From Podila epigama (lineage: Eukaryota > Mortierellomycota > Mortierellomycetes > Mortierellales > Mortierellaceae): a DNA stretch of 13,811 nt. Below, piece by piece: positions 1 through 9,493 of the stretch (position 1 is the first letter of the stretch; each line of letters opens with the position of its first letter). Made by a program: the position numbers and the translations under genes. The notes under the pieces were generated by a model. The model was not told where the DNA came from. It worked only from the letters and a program-made list of their open reading frames with translations, and ran no database searches. The stretch lies in assembly GCA_015679605.1 (NCBI GenBank), contig JAAAVE010000769.1, positions 1 through 13,811 of the forward strand, read 5' to 3'.

Positions 1-110
1 GACCTTTTTTTTTTTCTTTTCATTTTGTTCCCCACGAACAAAGACCTCCTTTCTCCGAAGAAAGATTTTCTTTCATTCAACCTTTCTCCTCGAAGCAAAC
101 AATCTTCACA
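1..110 (+). promoter_or_regulatory. 5' leader of PRS, pyrimidine-rich
   Basis: The 110 bases before the PRS ATG are T/C-rich with TTCTTT, CTCCTTTCTCC and similar runs, as also seen before LYS12. This is the expected look of a leader or core promoter in such fungi. The transcription start probably lies in or before this stretch; no TATA box is clear. Confidence 0.4.
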
Positions 111-1860
111 ATGGCCACGAACAGTATCAAGATTTTCGCCGGCAACTCTCATGTCGAGTTGGCCAAGTTGGTTGCTCGGTAAGACCTTTTCTTTTGAAAT
201 GGCGTATTTGGAAGCATCGTCAATGAAAAAAGAAAGAGTGTCTACAATGCGAGAGAGAGCGAGATGGAAGGCGGAGAGTTTTGCATTTTATTTTTTTTTG
301 TGCGTGTGTGTGAGAGAGTCAACTCGGAACAAAGACAACAGACAGACATGCACTATACGTATTACACACACACACATCCACTTGGACAATCTGATCTGTC
401 TGCTCCTTCCTGTTGGACATGCGAATGCGGTTTTATGCCCATGCAACGCTGTGATTCACTTTGTCCTTTTGATAAAACTTTCAATCCTTGAAAACTTTTT
501 GCACAAAGAGAGAATCGAGCTTGAGTAAGCCTCACACAACCCTTTTCAACATCGATACAAACTTGCATGAAGAAAAGAGAGAAAGCTTTGACGAACTTAT
601 CAAGTCTGAGGTGATGGGCATGTGCGTGTGAGACGAAAGAAAGCGGGGATAGTTCATGTGTTGTTTTGTTTTTATTTTTTTTAAGTTTCCTCTTCGGGGT
701 GTTCCGATGGCGTTGGTTGAACAAAACTAGACGGGGGGTGTGTTTTGGTTCCATGGGTTGGCTCTCTGCGAATGACGGAAAAAGTTTTCCATGTTTGAAT
801 ATTCACACGGATACCTTCTCTACATCCTTCACGCACATTCTTTAGCCGTCTTGGAACCGAGCTCTCCAAGGCTGTTGTCCTCAAGTACTCCAACCAGGAG
901 ACGTCCGTCACCATTGGAGAGTCTGTCCGTGACGAGGATGTGTTCATTATCCAGTCCGGATGTGGCGAGATCAATGACAACCTCATGGAATTGCTGATCA
1001 TGATCAATGCCTGCAAGACCGCCTCTGCTCGTCGCATCACCGCCATCATTCCTTGCTTCCCCTATGCTCGCCAGGATAAGAAGGATAAGTCTCGCGCACC
1101 CATCACCGCCAAGCTCATTGCCAACATGCTGACTGTCGCCGGTGCCAACCACGTCATCACCATGGATCTCCACGCCTCGCAGATCCAGGGCTTCTTTAAC
1201 GTCCCTGTCGATAACTTGTACGCCGAGCCCAGCACTCTCAAGTACATCACTGAGCAGATCCCTGATTACAAGAACGCAGTCATTGTCTCGCCCGATGCTG
1301 GTGGAGCCAAGCGGTATGTCATATCATTGTCGCGTGGATTTTTTTTATCTTTGACATCTCTCGTTCTTGAAGACTGGATCTTTTGTTATATCATTTCATT
1401 CATCTCACTAATCGGTCTACTTTCTTCTCCATATAGTGCTACCTCAATTGCCGATCGTCTGGATTTGGATTTCGCTTTGATCCACAAGGAGCGCAAGAAG
1501 GCAAACGAGGTCTCGAGGATGGTGTTGGTTGGAGATGTCAAGGGAAAGATTGCCATTTTGGTCGACGATATGGCTGACACCTGCGGAACCCTTGGTTTGG
1601 CTGCCAAGACCCTTGCTGAGAACGGTGCCATCAAGGTCTATGCTATTGTGACACACGGTATCTTGTGCGGTAAGGCTGTCCAGGTGATCAACGACAGCGT
1701 CTTGACCAAGGTTGTCGTCACCAACACTGTCCCCCACGATGACAAGAAGAAGGTCTGCCCCAAGCTCGACACCATTGATATTTCTGGAACCCTTGCTGAG
1801 GCCATCCGCCGCACGCACAATGGCGAGTCTGTCAGCTTTTTGTTCTCGCATGCTGTGTAA
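111..1860 (+). CDS. PRS: Ribose-phosphate pyrophosphokinase (PRPP synthetase), three exons, complete
   Basis: Makes 5-phosphoribosyl 1-diphosphate from ribose 5-phosphate and ATP, in the cytosol, for purine, pyrimidine, NAD, histidine and tryptophan synthesis. Exons by splice sites and frame: 111-178, 846-1313, 1437-1860; this gives 319 residues, matching the 318-320 usual for eukaryotic class I enzymes. The N-terminus [20 protein letters not shown] fits the family and sets the ATG at 111, in the good context CACAATGG. Family signatures are intact: [37 protein letters not shown] (catalytic loop), [20 protein letters not shown] at about 171-179 and the PRPP-binding [10 protein letters not shown] at 221-230. 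The C-terminus [17 protein letters not shown] is typical. Both introns use GTAAGA or GTATGT donors and TAG acceptors; both split Arg codons. Fungi usually carry several PRS paralogues; this one resembles the catalytic, insertion-free type. I cannot say which paralogue number it is. Confidence 0.96.
179..845 (+). other. Intron 1 of PRS, unusually long (667 bp)
   Basis: Opens with GTAAGACC and closes with a CATTCTTTAG acceptor. It is about six times longer than most introns in the window and contains short GA, GT and CA runs (for example around 246-262, 302-315 and 363-375). No coding content is supported; the short open frames inside it lack family resemblance. A long first intron right after 68 coding bases can hold regulatory sequence, but nothing specific is visible. 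Confidence 0.85.
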
Positions 1861-2553
1861 AATGTATTCATATTACCTCTCTACCATCGATTTTCTTTTT
1901 CTTTTTCATTATCTCGCATTCATTCATATTTTATTTCATTCATCTATTCCTTCCCCACTCCAATACAAGAAACACATATCATCTTCATCACCTCCACTCT
2001 TTTATTTCTTTTTCCGATTGTTTTCTTTGGAGGTCGCTTTTGGACTGACCATACAAGATGCACATATAACATTCATTTCAAAAAGAAGCTACCTATCTGT
2101 TCCGATGTTGTTCATTGAGTGTTTGTTTATTATTATGTTCATGTTGGGATACAGATTGGATATGAAAACAAACTTGTATGCATGCATCCATCCATGCTTA
2201 TGGGAGTTGGATCTCCATGAAAGGGGAGAGAGTGGAAGGGAGATCGATGTTAAAATAAGAAAAAAGGAAGGCGTGGAGTCAACCAATCATGTCGTTTGGA
2301 TTATTTTTATGTGTTCCAATTGACTTTTTTTGCTTCTTTCGCTTATACCTTTAAACAATTTTTGTCCGACCATTCTACCCATTCATCTCATTCATCCTAT
2401 TCGCACTCTTCCTTCTTTGACGTGTTTGAACTCTGGTCAGACAACACACACAAAGGCACAGATATACACACGCACACGCATACACGCATACCTCCACACA
2501 AACAGAAAAAAAGGCTTTCTTTTTAACTTGACCGTTTTCAATACATCACCAAA
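1861..2553. other. 3' flank of PRS and upstream region of the mannosidase gene
   Basis: Gene-free stretch of about 690 bp. The first part is T-rich and likely holds the PRS 3' UTR. The last 150 bases turn CA-rich (ACACACACAAAGGCACAG, CACACGCACACGCATACACG) and then A-rich, similar to leaders elsewhere in this window. Open frames here (for example 1712-2323 +) have low-complexity translations and are not supported as genes. A small upstream exon of the mannosidase gene could lie here but I could not identify one. Confidence 0.5.
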
Positions 2554-3231
2554 GTGTCCCATTTAAACGAGAATTCATCAAAGCTGTCCTCCAGTCTTCA
2601 GGATCAGGAGCAACTTGATTCTGCAGCTGCTGCATCAGCTGCCACACCTTTCGACAGCAAGGTAGAACGTGTCAGTGATGACAAGGGTATCGACAACAAT
2701 ACTAGCAATAGCAGCAATTGTTTAGACGGCATTATCAACACCAGCAACGACACCATCAACGATACCAACACCAACATCCTGGATAGTATTAAAGACGTCT
2801 TAGAGAATTCGAGTAGCCAAGTTGTAAATAACGATAGTGAGCTAGAGGAAGAATCTTCAGACAAGAGTATCTCTTCACTCTCAGTGACCAGTTCAACAAT
2901 ATCTTTTACAACATCGACATCATTATCGTCATCAACCTCATCACTACCAACATCTAGTCTAATATCATCATCTCTTCCATCGTCGACTATCCGCCATCGA
3001 AAAGTTGTTCACCGATCAACTGTAACAGGAACGGACGACGAAGAAAAGGAGTATCTTTATATTGAGCAAGAGAGAGACAGGATCAACAACTTTTCTATCC
3101 AACAACAAAAACAAGAGCCACAACAACTGCAACAAGAACAACCAGAACAACAAGAACAACAAGAACAACAACAAGAACAACAACTAGAACAACAACTAGA
3201 ACAACAACATCATAACGGGAAAGACGACGAC
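2554..3231 (+). other. Open N-terminal extension frame of the mannosidase, no ATG
   Basis: In frame with the mannosidase exon, 226 codons run without a stop from a TAA at 2524-2526 down to the ATG at 3232. The would-be protein is rich in Ser, Asn, Asp and Thr, then strongly Gln/Glu-rich, and charged enough to look like a disordered cytosolic tail. There is no ATG in this stretch; the first start-like codon is a GTG at 2554 in the favourable context CACCAAAGTGTC. Options are an upstream exon carrying the ATG, a non-AUG start, an allele or assembly error at 2554, or simply an untranslated but stop-free leader. If translated from 2554 the protein would be 901 residues. Confidence 0.45.
3101..3211 (+). 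repeat. CAA/GAA-type trinucleotide tract coding for Gln/Glu
   Basis: An imperfect tract of CAA, GAA and CTA/CCA codons, translated as Q/E repeats such as QQEQPEQQEQQEQQQEQQLE. It is the kind of slippage-prone repeat that varies in length between strains. It lies just upstream of the first ATG of the mannosidase. Confidence 0.85.
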
Positions 3232-5729
3232 ATGTTCAAGCGACAGGAAAATAGGGGTCCCATGATCCCTCTTCACGCCAATAACGAAGACAAGTACAGC
3301 AAGCCCCTCCATGGTCGTTCACTGGTAAGTTCAAGAACGAAAAGAGGGAAAAAACAAACATGCATATACCCCTCTTCTCGTCGCTGAATTTCCTTCTTTA
3401 CGTCTTTCTACCCCCTTTTCCTATTTTCTTGGAACAAAATAGGGCCGACGGTGGTTTCGTGTGAGAACTATTGTTGGCATCTTGGGCTTATTGACTTTAG
3501 GCTACTTGACGCTCTCCCCAGCTAAAAAGACAAGATCCCTTTCAGGTAAAGAAACACTCTGATCGGACAGTATGTTTTTGTTTTTGCACTGCCAAAAAAA
3601 ATAGTCAAAGTAAAAATAGGAACAAACACTCATACCGATAGTGCCACTCTATAGATCTACCTGCACTTGGAAAGAAAGTATGGACTGCTCAGCCCAATCA
3701 AGCCATTTGGGATAAACGCAATGAAAAGGTCAAAGCAGCCTTCCGACATTCTTGGGAGGCATACAAGCGGGACGCGTGGGGCAAAGATGAATATCACCCG
3801 ATCAGCCATCATGGGTCCAACATGCTTCAGAATGGTCAAGGCTATGGGTTTACGATTGTAGACTCGCTCGATACGATTCTGTTGATGGGCTTGGACAAAG
3901 AGTTTAAGGAGGCTCGGGACTGGGTGGAGCATTCACTTAACTTTAATCAGGATGGAACCGTCAACTTGTTCGAGACTACGATCCGTGTCTTGGGAGGTCT
4001 TCTTGCAGCCTATGATCAATCGGGCGCAAAAGAAAAGGTATTTTTGGACAAGGCTGTCGACCTTGCGGATCGACTCTTGGGAGCCTTCAATACCCCAACA
4101 GGAATTCCTTATGCGAGTGTTCACCTGAGCATGAGTCGTGGTGTTCCTGGTCATGAAGGCGGCCGTAGTTCAACTTCAGAGGTATCAACGCTGCAACTTG
4201 AGTTCAAGTATTTGTCATACCTGACCGGTGATGACAAGTACTGGAAAGCTGCTGAGAAGGTCATGTTCCGGATGCGTAAGATGAAGGACTTGGATGGTCT
4301 AGTACCGATCTATATCAATCCTGTCACGGCTGAGTACTATGGATCAGAGATCCGTCTTGGTTCTCGAGGCGATAGTTTCTATGGTAAGGGTGGTCACAAT
4401 GAACATATACGCCTTTTTTTCTTCGTCTTCTTTTTATTCCCCCTTATCAAAGTACCATTGTATGGCTAATCCTCGAGGAACTATTTGATTTAGAATATTT
4501 GATCAAGCAGTATCTCCAGACAAACAAGCAGGAGCCAATCTACAAGCAAATGTATGACCGAGCAATAGCTGGCGTGAAGAAACACCTCATTGGATGGACA
4601 GCTGTCAACAACCTTTTGTTTATCGGCGAGATTACCACATACAGTCCCCAAGTGCTCAGTCCCAAGATGGACCACCTTGTCTGTTTCTTGGGTGGGACAA
4701 TGGCCTTGGCCTCGACCGAGGGACACACACTTGACAAAGATCTTTTCCCACGATCAAAATTCACGGCATTGGAGGAGGAAGACTTTCGGATTGGTGAAGA
4801 GTTGACGCGTTCATGTTATGAGATGTATCGTCAGACAGAGACAGGGTTGGCTGCCGAAATCGTGTACTGGGTGGCGCGACTGGATGAAACAACGTCGCGG
4901 TCACCGCCTGAATACTTTGAAGGATCTGACTTTATGATCCACAACCGAGATGGGCATAACTGGCTCCGACCTGAGACTGTTGAGAGTTTGTTTTATCTGT
5001 GGCGACTCACCAAGGAAGAAAAGTATCGGTAAGTTATAGAGTCATATTCTTTTGTTCCTCGGAGTACTTTGGGCATGTGCGATAAGTAATTGGAGGATGC
5101 TTTTTGTTTCTGACATTGTCAAAATCCTTTTACTTTTCCCCTTTTTCTCCGTCGACGATAGTGAATGGGGCTGGCAAATCTTTGAAGCCATTGAAAAATA
5201 TAGCAAGGTGGAATCAGGTGGTTACAGCTCAATCCATGACATTCGGAAAAAGGATGCGATCGAGTATAGTGACAAGATGGAGACGTTTTTCTTGGCCGAG
5301 ACGCTCAAGTATCTGTACTTGTTGTTTGGACCAGATGATGTGTTGCCATTGGACAAGTACGTCTTCAATACGGAGGCACATGCTTTGCCGATATTCACAC
5401 CACCAGCAAAGTTTTTGGTGCGTAGCCAAAATATCGACGCGTGGGAAAGGGAGGAAGCCAAGGAAGCGGAAGCACAAGCGATGGCTGTTGAAGGACGGGA
5501 CACCATATTGGAGACGCATGAAAAGGTTCCTCATCAGCAGCACTCTGGTGTAGAGAGCGCGTCTGCAGCAGTGCTATTTGAGGAACAGATTGTAGCCGAT
5601 GAGGTGGACCAAGCACTGGAAGAGATTTCTGTGGATGACGCGGGAGAGTTGACGGAAGACACTTCAGAAGTGGAAGTGGAATATGAGGATGCTTTTGATG
5701 GTTCTGCTGGTGAAGGAGAACGAGATTGA
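3232..5729 (+). CDS. MNS1: GH47 mannosyl-oligosaccharide alpha-1,2-mannosidase, type II membrane protein
   Basis: Trims alpha-1,2-linked mannose from N-glycans in the ER or early Golgi; calcium-dependent. Exons: 3232-3324, 3443-3545, 3655-4383, 4494-5028, 5162-5729, giving 675 residues from the first in-frame ATG. A short basic tail is followed by one membrane anchor at about 38-56 ([15 protein letters not shown]) and then the GH47 domain from about 90 to 565. Family landmarks are all present: [12 protein letters not shown] with the acid residue E172, SKMDHLVCF-like KMDHLVCF with D368, [11 protein letters not shown] at 467-477 and the calcium-binding Thr of [11 protein letters not shown] at 557. 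The conserved disulfide cysteines in LVCFLGG and RSCYEMYRQ are kept. All four introns are GT-AG, 109-133 bp. Oddities: an acidic C-terminal tail of about 110 residues beyond the catalytic domain, and an open frame that continues 226 codons upstream of this ATG without a start. ER MNS1/MAN1B1 type versus Golgi type is not settled by the motifs. Confidence 0.93.
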
Positions 5730-5885
5730 TTATGAACTGTTAAATTTTGAACGCATTTTTTACCTCTTGACGTTGTCAGCTGACTTTCAAATTTTGTTTG
5801 CACACATGCAATACATATCCATCAACTTTTTATTTTTATTCCATCCTACACCTCATTCGACTGTCAGAAGAAAAACAAATAAGAA

Positions 5886-7758
5886 ATGGCATCAAGTTGG
5901 AAATCAAGTTTCAGCAATGTGCCAAAGCTCACAAAGTCTTTATCAACAGCCGTGACGATAATGTCTTTCTTTGGGTTCGCATTGCGGTTCAGGGACATGG
6001 CCTATGGTTTTTGGCACAGGAACGAAGAAGAACAAGCGGAAGGATTTGCAAACTCAGAGGCTTTGTTGGTTCATTTGCTTGCTATGGTACCTATCTCGTA
6101 AGGAATAACAAATGAAAAAGGAATGGAGAGAAAGAGAAAGTTCCACCATGTCAAGGGTGGTTAGAATGACGACATTACAATGAACGTTGTTCTCACCTTT
6201 TTTCTATCTCACCCGCATAACAGGACAACGTACCGATTCTGGACACTAGGGACAGCATCTTTTTATGAACGGAACGTTTTTCAGGCATGTCAAAAAGAAA
6301 CGCGTATGGTATGAAGGAAAGTCAACAAAAGAAAAAAAAATGTCACAACATGGACTAACCGGTGACCCCCTATCCTATCAACACAGTACACTATCCACAC
6401 ATGCATATTACTCGGATGTGGAAAATATTTGGAAAGATCGTGGGGATCAAGGGCGTTTTTCAAGTACTTGGCCATTACCAGTGTTGGTACCATGCTCGGC
6501 GTTTATCTTACTAGCGTATTCCTCTATGTCTTGACCAGGAATGATGCAATTCTGTAAGCCTTTTTTCTCAAAAAAAAATGTAATACTGGTCGACGCATGT
6601 GTGCGTATTAGTGCTCCAAACCATCTGACCCTTTTGTTTTTCTTCTTTCGTAAATAGATATGAAACCCAAGCATATGGATTGACGTGTGTGATTTCAGGA
6701 TTTCTCATTGGATTTAAGCAACTCGTGCCAGAACATCAAGTGACACTGTGGAGAGCACTATCAGTTCGAGTAAAGGCAAGTTGTCATGCAGATCATGGCA
6801 GGCAGGCCTTGCTGTTTTTGTATAAAATCCCAAGATACGAAGGAACGGATGCTAACGAAATGGATATCATTCATGATGTTCTTTTGGTCAAAAATGATAA
6901 TAGACATTGCCTCTACTGTTTGCTTTGTGCAAGATGATTCAAGGATTCATCTTTAAGAACCAATTAGAGTTAATGATGGCTATATACGGTCTCTTTATTT
7001 CATGGATTTATTCCCGCTTCTTCAGAGTCCAGGATGGCATTCGAGGAGATAGGAGTGAGGAATTCTCGTTTGCATCATTCTTTCCTAGTTTCCTCCAGTA
7101 TGTCTAGTCGCCTTTTTGCAGATCGTCTTGGTGGGGTGTAAGTCAACCCTATGAAGGGAGAGAGCGATTATTGAAATCATTTCACTTTTCTGTATTCAAC
7201 TTGAACACATAGGACACCTGTCAAGCATATTTCGAATGCATCATTTGGTATTCTAGTTCGACTAGGGATTTGTTCCCCAACAGGATTTGGCGGCAGTTTT
7301 CGGTATGACCTGGAGAACCCACAAATGTCTGGCCTTGGCCATACATTTACACAACCAGGCAGCTTGCGTGCAGAGGCAGAACGCCGAAGGTATAAAAACA
7401 ATGTTGTTTTTTTTGGAGTGGAAAGGATTTGCTGTGCAAGACTATACATTGGAAAATAAAAATGATGGACTAATTCTCATTCCTTTTTTGGGTCTTGACT
7501 CTTAGAGCTCTGGCGTTGAAAGCCTTGGATATGAGAATACATGCAGCAATGGGAAACAGTGGAACAGGGGTAGGCAGACATGGTCTTCGAGGAACATCAA
7601 CCGCTAAACCGGGAGCAGTTTCACTTCTGTCCTTGTCAGCAGAGCCACTACCGGATGTTGGCGATGAGGATGAGGATGAGATTTTGTTCGAGACAGACGC
7701 CTTGGATGTCAACGGCCCACCACCGAGTAAATCACAGACAGAGAAATTGGATGCATAG
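5886..7758 (+). CDS. TMEM115: TMEM115-type (DUF1751, rhomboid-like) Golgi membrane protein, seven exons
   Basis: Multi-pass membrane protein of the TMEM115 family (yeast YOL107W); the mammalian protein is a Golgi protein linked to retrograde Golgi-to-ER traffic. Exons: 5886-6097, 6224-6284, 6387-6553, 6658-6775, 6904-7097, 7213-7389, 7506-7758, giving 393 residues (human 351). Family match by eye is residue for residue in several blocks: RFWTLGTASFYE, KYLERSWGSRAFFKY, YGLTCVISGFLIGFKQLVP, the block IYSRFF...EEFSFASFFPSFLQ, and AERRRALALKALDMRI near the C-terminus. Hydrophobic segments lie at about 20-35, 55-70, 92-105, 115-145, 150-168, 187-202 and 207-225. I see no GxSG protease motif, so it is a non-catalytic rhomboid-like protein. 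The C-terminal tail is acidic (DVGDEDEDEILFE). Introns 2 and 4 are best read with GC donors (see findings). It starts only 156 bp after the mannosidase stop, same strand. Confidence 0.9.
6285..6386 (+). other. GC-AG intron 2 of TMEM115 gene
   Basis: Read as CAG|GCATGT ... ACACAG|TAC. Splicing here joins NVFQ to YTIHTC and makes the stretch up to the conserved SWG motif exactly as long as in human TMEM115 (23 residues from VFQ/VWD). The only canonical alternative, ATG|GTATGA ending the exon at 6308, would keep the frame but insert eight residues (ACQKETRM) into this region. Confidence 0.75.
6776..6903 (+). other. GC-AG intron 4 of TMEM115 gene
   Basis: Read as AAG|GCAAGT ... AATAG|ACA, a near-perfect GC donor. 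It joins SVRVK to TLPLLF, aligning gap-free with human VRVS-VMPML. A competing GT donor six bases upstream (CGA|GTAAAG) is also in frame but would delete two residues. Confidence 0.72.
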
Positions 7759-8205
7759 ACAGATGTCTGACGAAGACTTGATGAGAGAAACGAGAGGAGC
7801 CAGTAATGACAACAATAATGAATGGCAATCATACCCCTAGAGCAGCAAGCATACATTGCAAACATGTAGTTTGCACCAGTACAATATAGTCAAGGTTTAT
7901 CCATTACGACGTGATATGTCTTGCGTGTTAGTTTTTGTAATGTTTACTTGGATAGTCTACCCATGCTTGATGGGATACCGTTTGTCCTTTTGAAGGTTTC
8001 TCCGAACAGAACAGAACCTTCCATCCATCCAGATTACACAACGAAAACTAAACACGGAATCATAACCCTTCCTTTGCCGACTTACAAGTAACATTCAAGA
8101 GGTTGATTTTTTTCCTTAGAGTCAACTACCATTATCAAACAAAAAGAAAGCATTTTTTTTTTAACTCCATTTTTTATTTTTTTTTATCAAGTATGAAGGA
8201 GCCAG
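7759..8205. other. Convergent intergenic region, no gene seen
   Basis: About 450 bp between the 3' ends of the TMEM115 gene and the minus-strand gene. It includes AT-rich stretches and T runs around 8150-8190, suited to 3' UTRs and poly(A) sites for both directions. No coding or RNA gene is supported. Confidence 0.5.
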
Positions 8206-8364
8206 CTATTTAACAATGGCTGTGGATAAATACTTGACCACTCTCACCGGCGTCTTCCTCGTGAAGAGCCTCATCAAGCTCTCCCAGAGTTGAATGATCC
8301 AAGCCTCTGGGAGTTGCTCATCATCCTTGCCGTTATTAGTCTGGTCGTCTAAGAATGCAATTTC
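8206..8364 (-). other. Out-of-phase open frame in the last exon region of the minus-strand gene
   Basis: After the AATAG acceptor (8369-8364), a 52-codon frame runs to a TAG at 8208-8206 with a coding-like translation (EIAFLDDQTNNGKDDEQLPE, then WIIQLWESLMRLF). The splice from 8509 enters one base off this frame and instead gives a short tail ending in RRPD. A one-base indel, or a splice variant, would connect the two. Confidence 0.35.
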
Positions 8365-9493
8365 TATTAAAGAATCGAAAAATGCACAGATACAGCCATA
8401 CCAGAGTATTGATTAGCTTCAGATACAATGTGCTCGAGGAAAAGAAGAAAGAAAGAAAAAAAGAAAAAAAGAGATGAAAAAATAGAAAGGTGAGTGAACA
8501 TTACTTACATTTGCATCAAGGCCTGGGTCTCTATTGCCTCTCCAGCAGACTTGCTACAGGTCAGCCTTCCTAGCTTTTTCCTCAGTAGCATCTCAACATC
8601 ATCGAGGCTACCGTTATGGCTATCGTAGCATTTTGCAACGACATTGAAGTCACAAAATGTTGCGGGCAGCGCCTCGGGCCACATGTCAATACATGCCTTT
8701 TCGGCACACTTCAGATAGGAGGACCTGAAGTAAGACACCGTGACTTCTGGGCAAGCCAGGTCAACCGTGCACGAAAGTGCAACGCCTGCGCTTTGAAGCC
8801 ATTGCTGGCTCTTCGTGTTATCGTTAGAGTGCAGCTCGAGGCACGCCTTTGCGGACTCGAAGAGACCGCGACGAGCCTCAGACAGCTGGGAGATATCAAT
8901 CTCCTTGTCTTCATATTGGGCACCGTTATACTATCAGATAGCCGAACCAACAAAAGATTTGTCAAAAGTGATAGAATATAGTACTACAAAATAATTGTGG
9001 TGCTGAGATAGTTGCTTACCATATCGTACAACATCTTATAAAGCTCTTGGAACTGTGGTTCCTGAGCTATAACCCTTCGTGCACTCTCTTGCTCTCGCTG
9101 GCTTTAGGAACTAGATGAGGATGCAACAAGAAATGAACTGAGTCTCAAACCACAAAAAACAAAAGCCATTTTGGATAGAGTTGCACATGCTAGATGTTCC
9201 TTACTGCGTGCAACACTGGACGAGCTTGCGATCTGTATGTTAAGGAAAGTGTTAGATAAATATGAATTGCTGTACGAAAATATGACTTCAAGCAAGTAAC
9301 CAAGAAGTCCAAACCCCCCGCTTACAGAGTGGCCCTAGCTCTTTCTTCGCTTTGGCCACGAATGCACACCGTTGATCTATCAAGAACATCGAGTGATTAT
9401 TGCAGGCTGATGCCAAGCATTGTTTTATGGTGCACTACTAATTGTAACGTGATGCTCGGAGATAATTTGCTTACCATGTGCACTCTGCTACAT
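8336..9493 (-). CDS. Spliced cysteine-rich protein gene of unknown function, possibly disrupted
   Basis: I do not recognise the product. On the minus strand a chain of splice sites links six exons in one frame: 9493-9475, 9376-9326, 9232-9205, 9101-9020, 8930-8509, 8363-8336 (630 bases, 210 codons). Donors are GTAAGC, GTAAGC, GTAAGG, GTAAGC and GTAAGT; acceptors are GATAG, ACAG, AAAG, GATAG and AATAG; introns are 89-145 bp. The product is helical-looking and charged, with about a dozen cysteines (QRCAFVAKAKKELGPLYRKL, VQCCTHQ, SCTVDLAC, LKCAEKAC, TFCDFNVVAKC). No signal peptide is seen. Two oddities: the only ATG in the first exon is followed directly by TAG, and the last exon's longer open frame is out of phase with the chain. 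The main exon 8930-8509 is the most secure part; the 5' exons are tentative. It could be a live gene with another first exon, or a young pseudogene. Confidence 0.5.

Noticed and set aside
1712-2323. 203-codon plus-strand frame overlapping the end of PRS
   Set aside because: It begins out of frame inside PRS exon 3 and continues through the T-rich 3' flank; the translation is low complexity.
7098-7121. A 24-base intron after FLQ in the TMEM115 gene (acceptor TTTTTGCAG)
   Set aside because: Too short to splice, and the downstream acceptor at 7212 restores a frame with family motifs (AERRR...LALKAL).
8616-8981. 121-codon plus-strand frame
   Set aside because: It mirrors the minus-strand exon 8930-8509, which has flanking splice sites and continues in frame into a further exon.
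9104-9174. MAFVFCGLRLSSFLVASSSS as a signal peptide start for the minus-strand gene
   Set aside because: It runs into a TAA before the next exon's frame and lies within a well-bounded intron; weakly hydrophobic.
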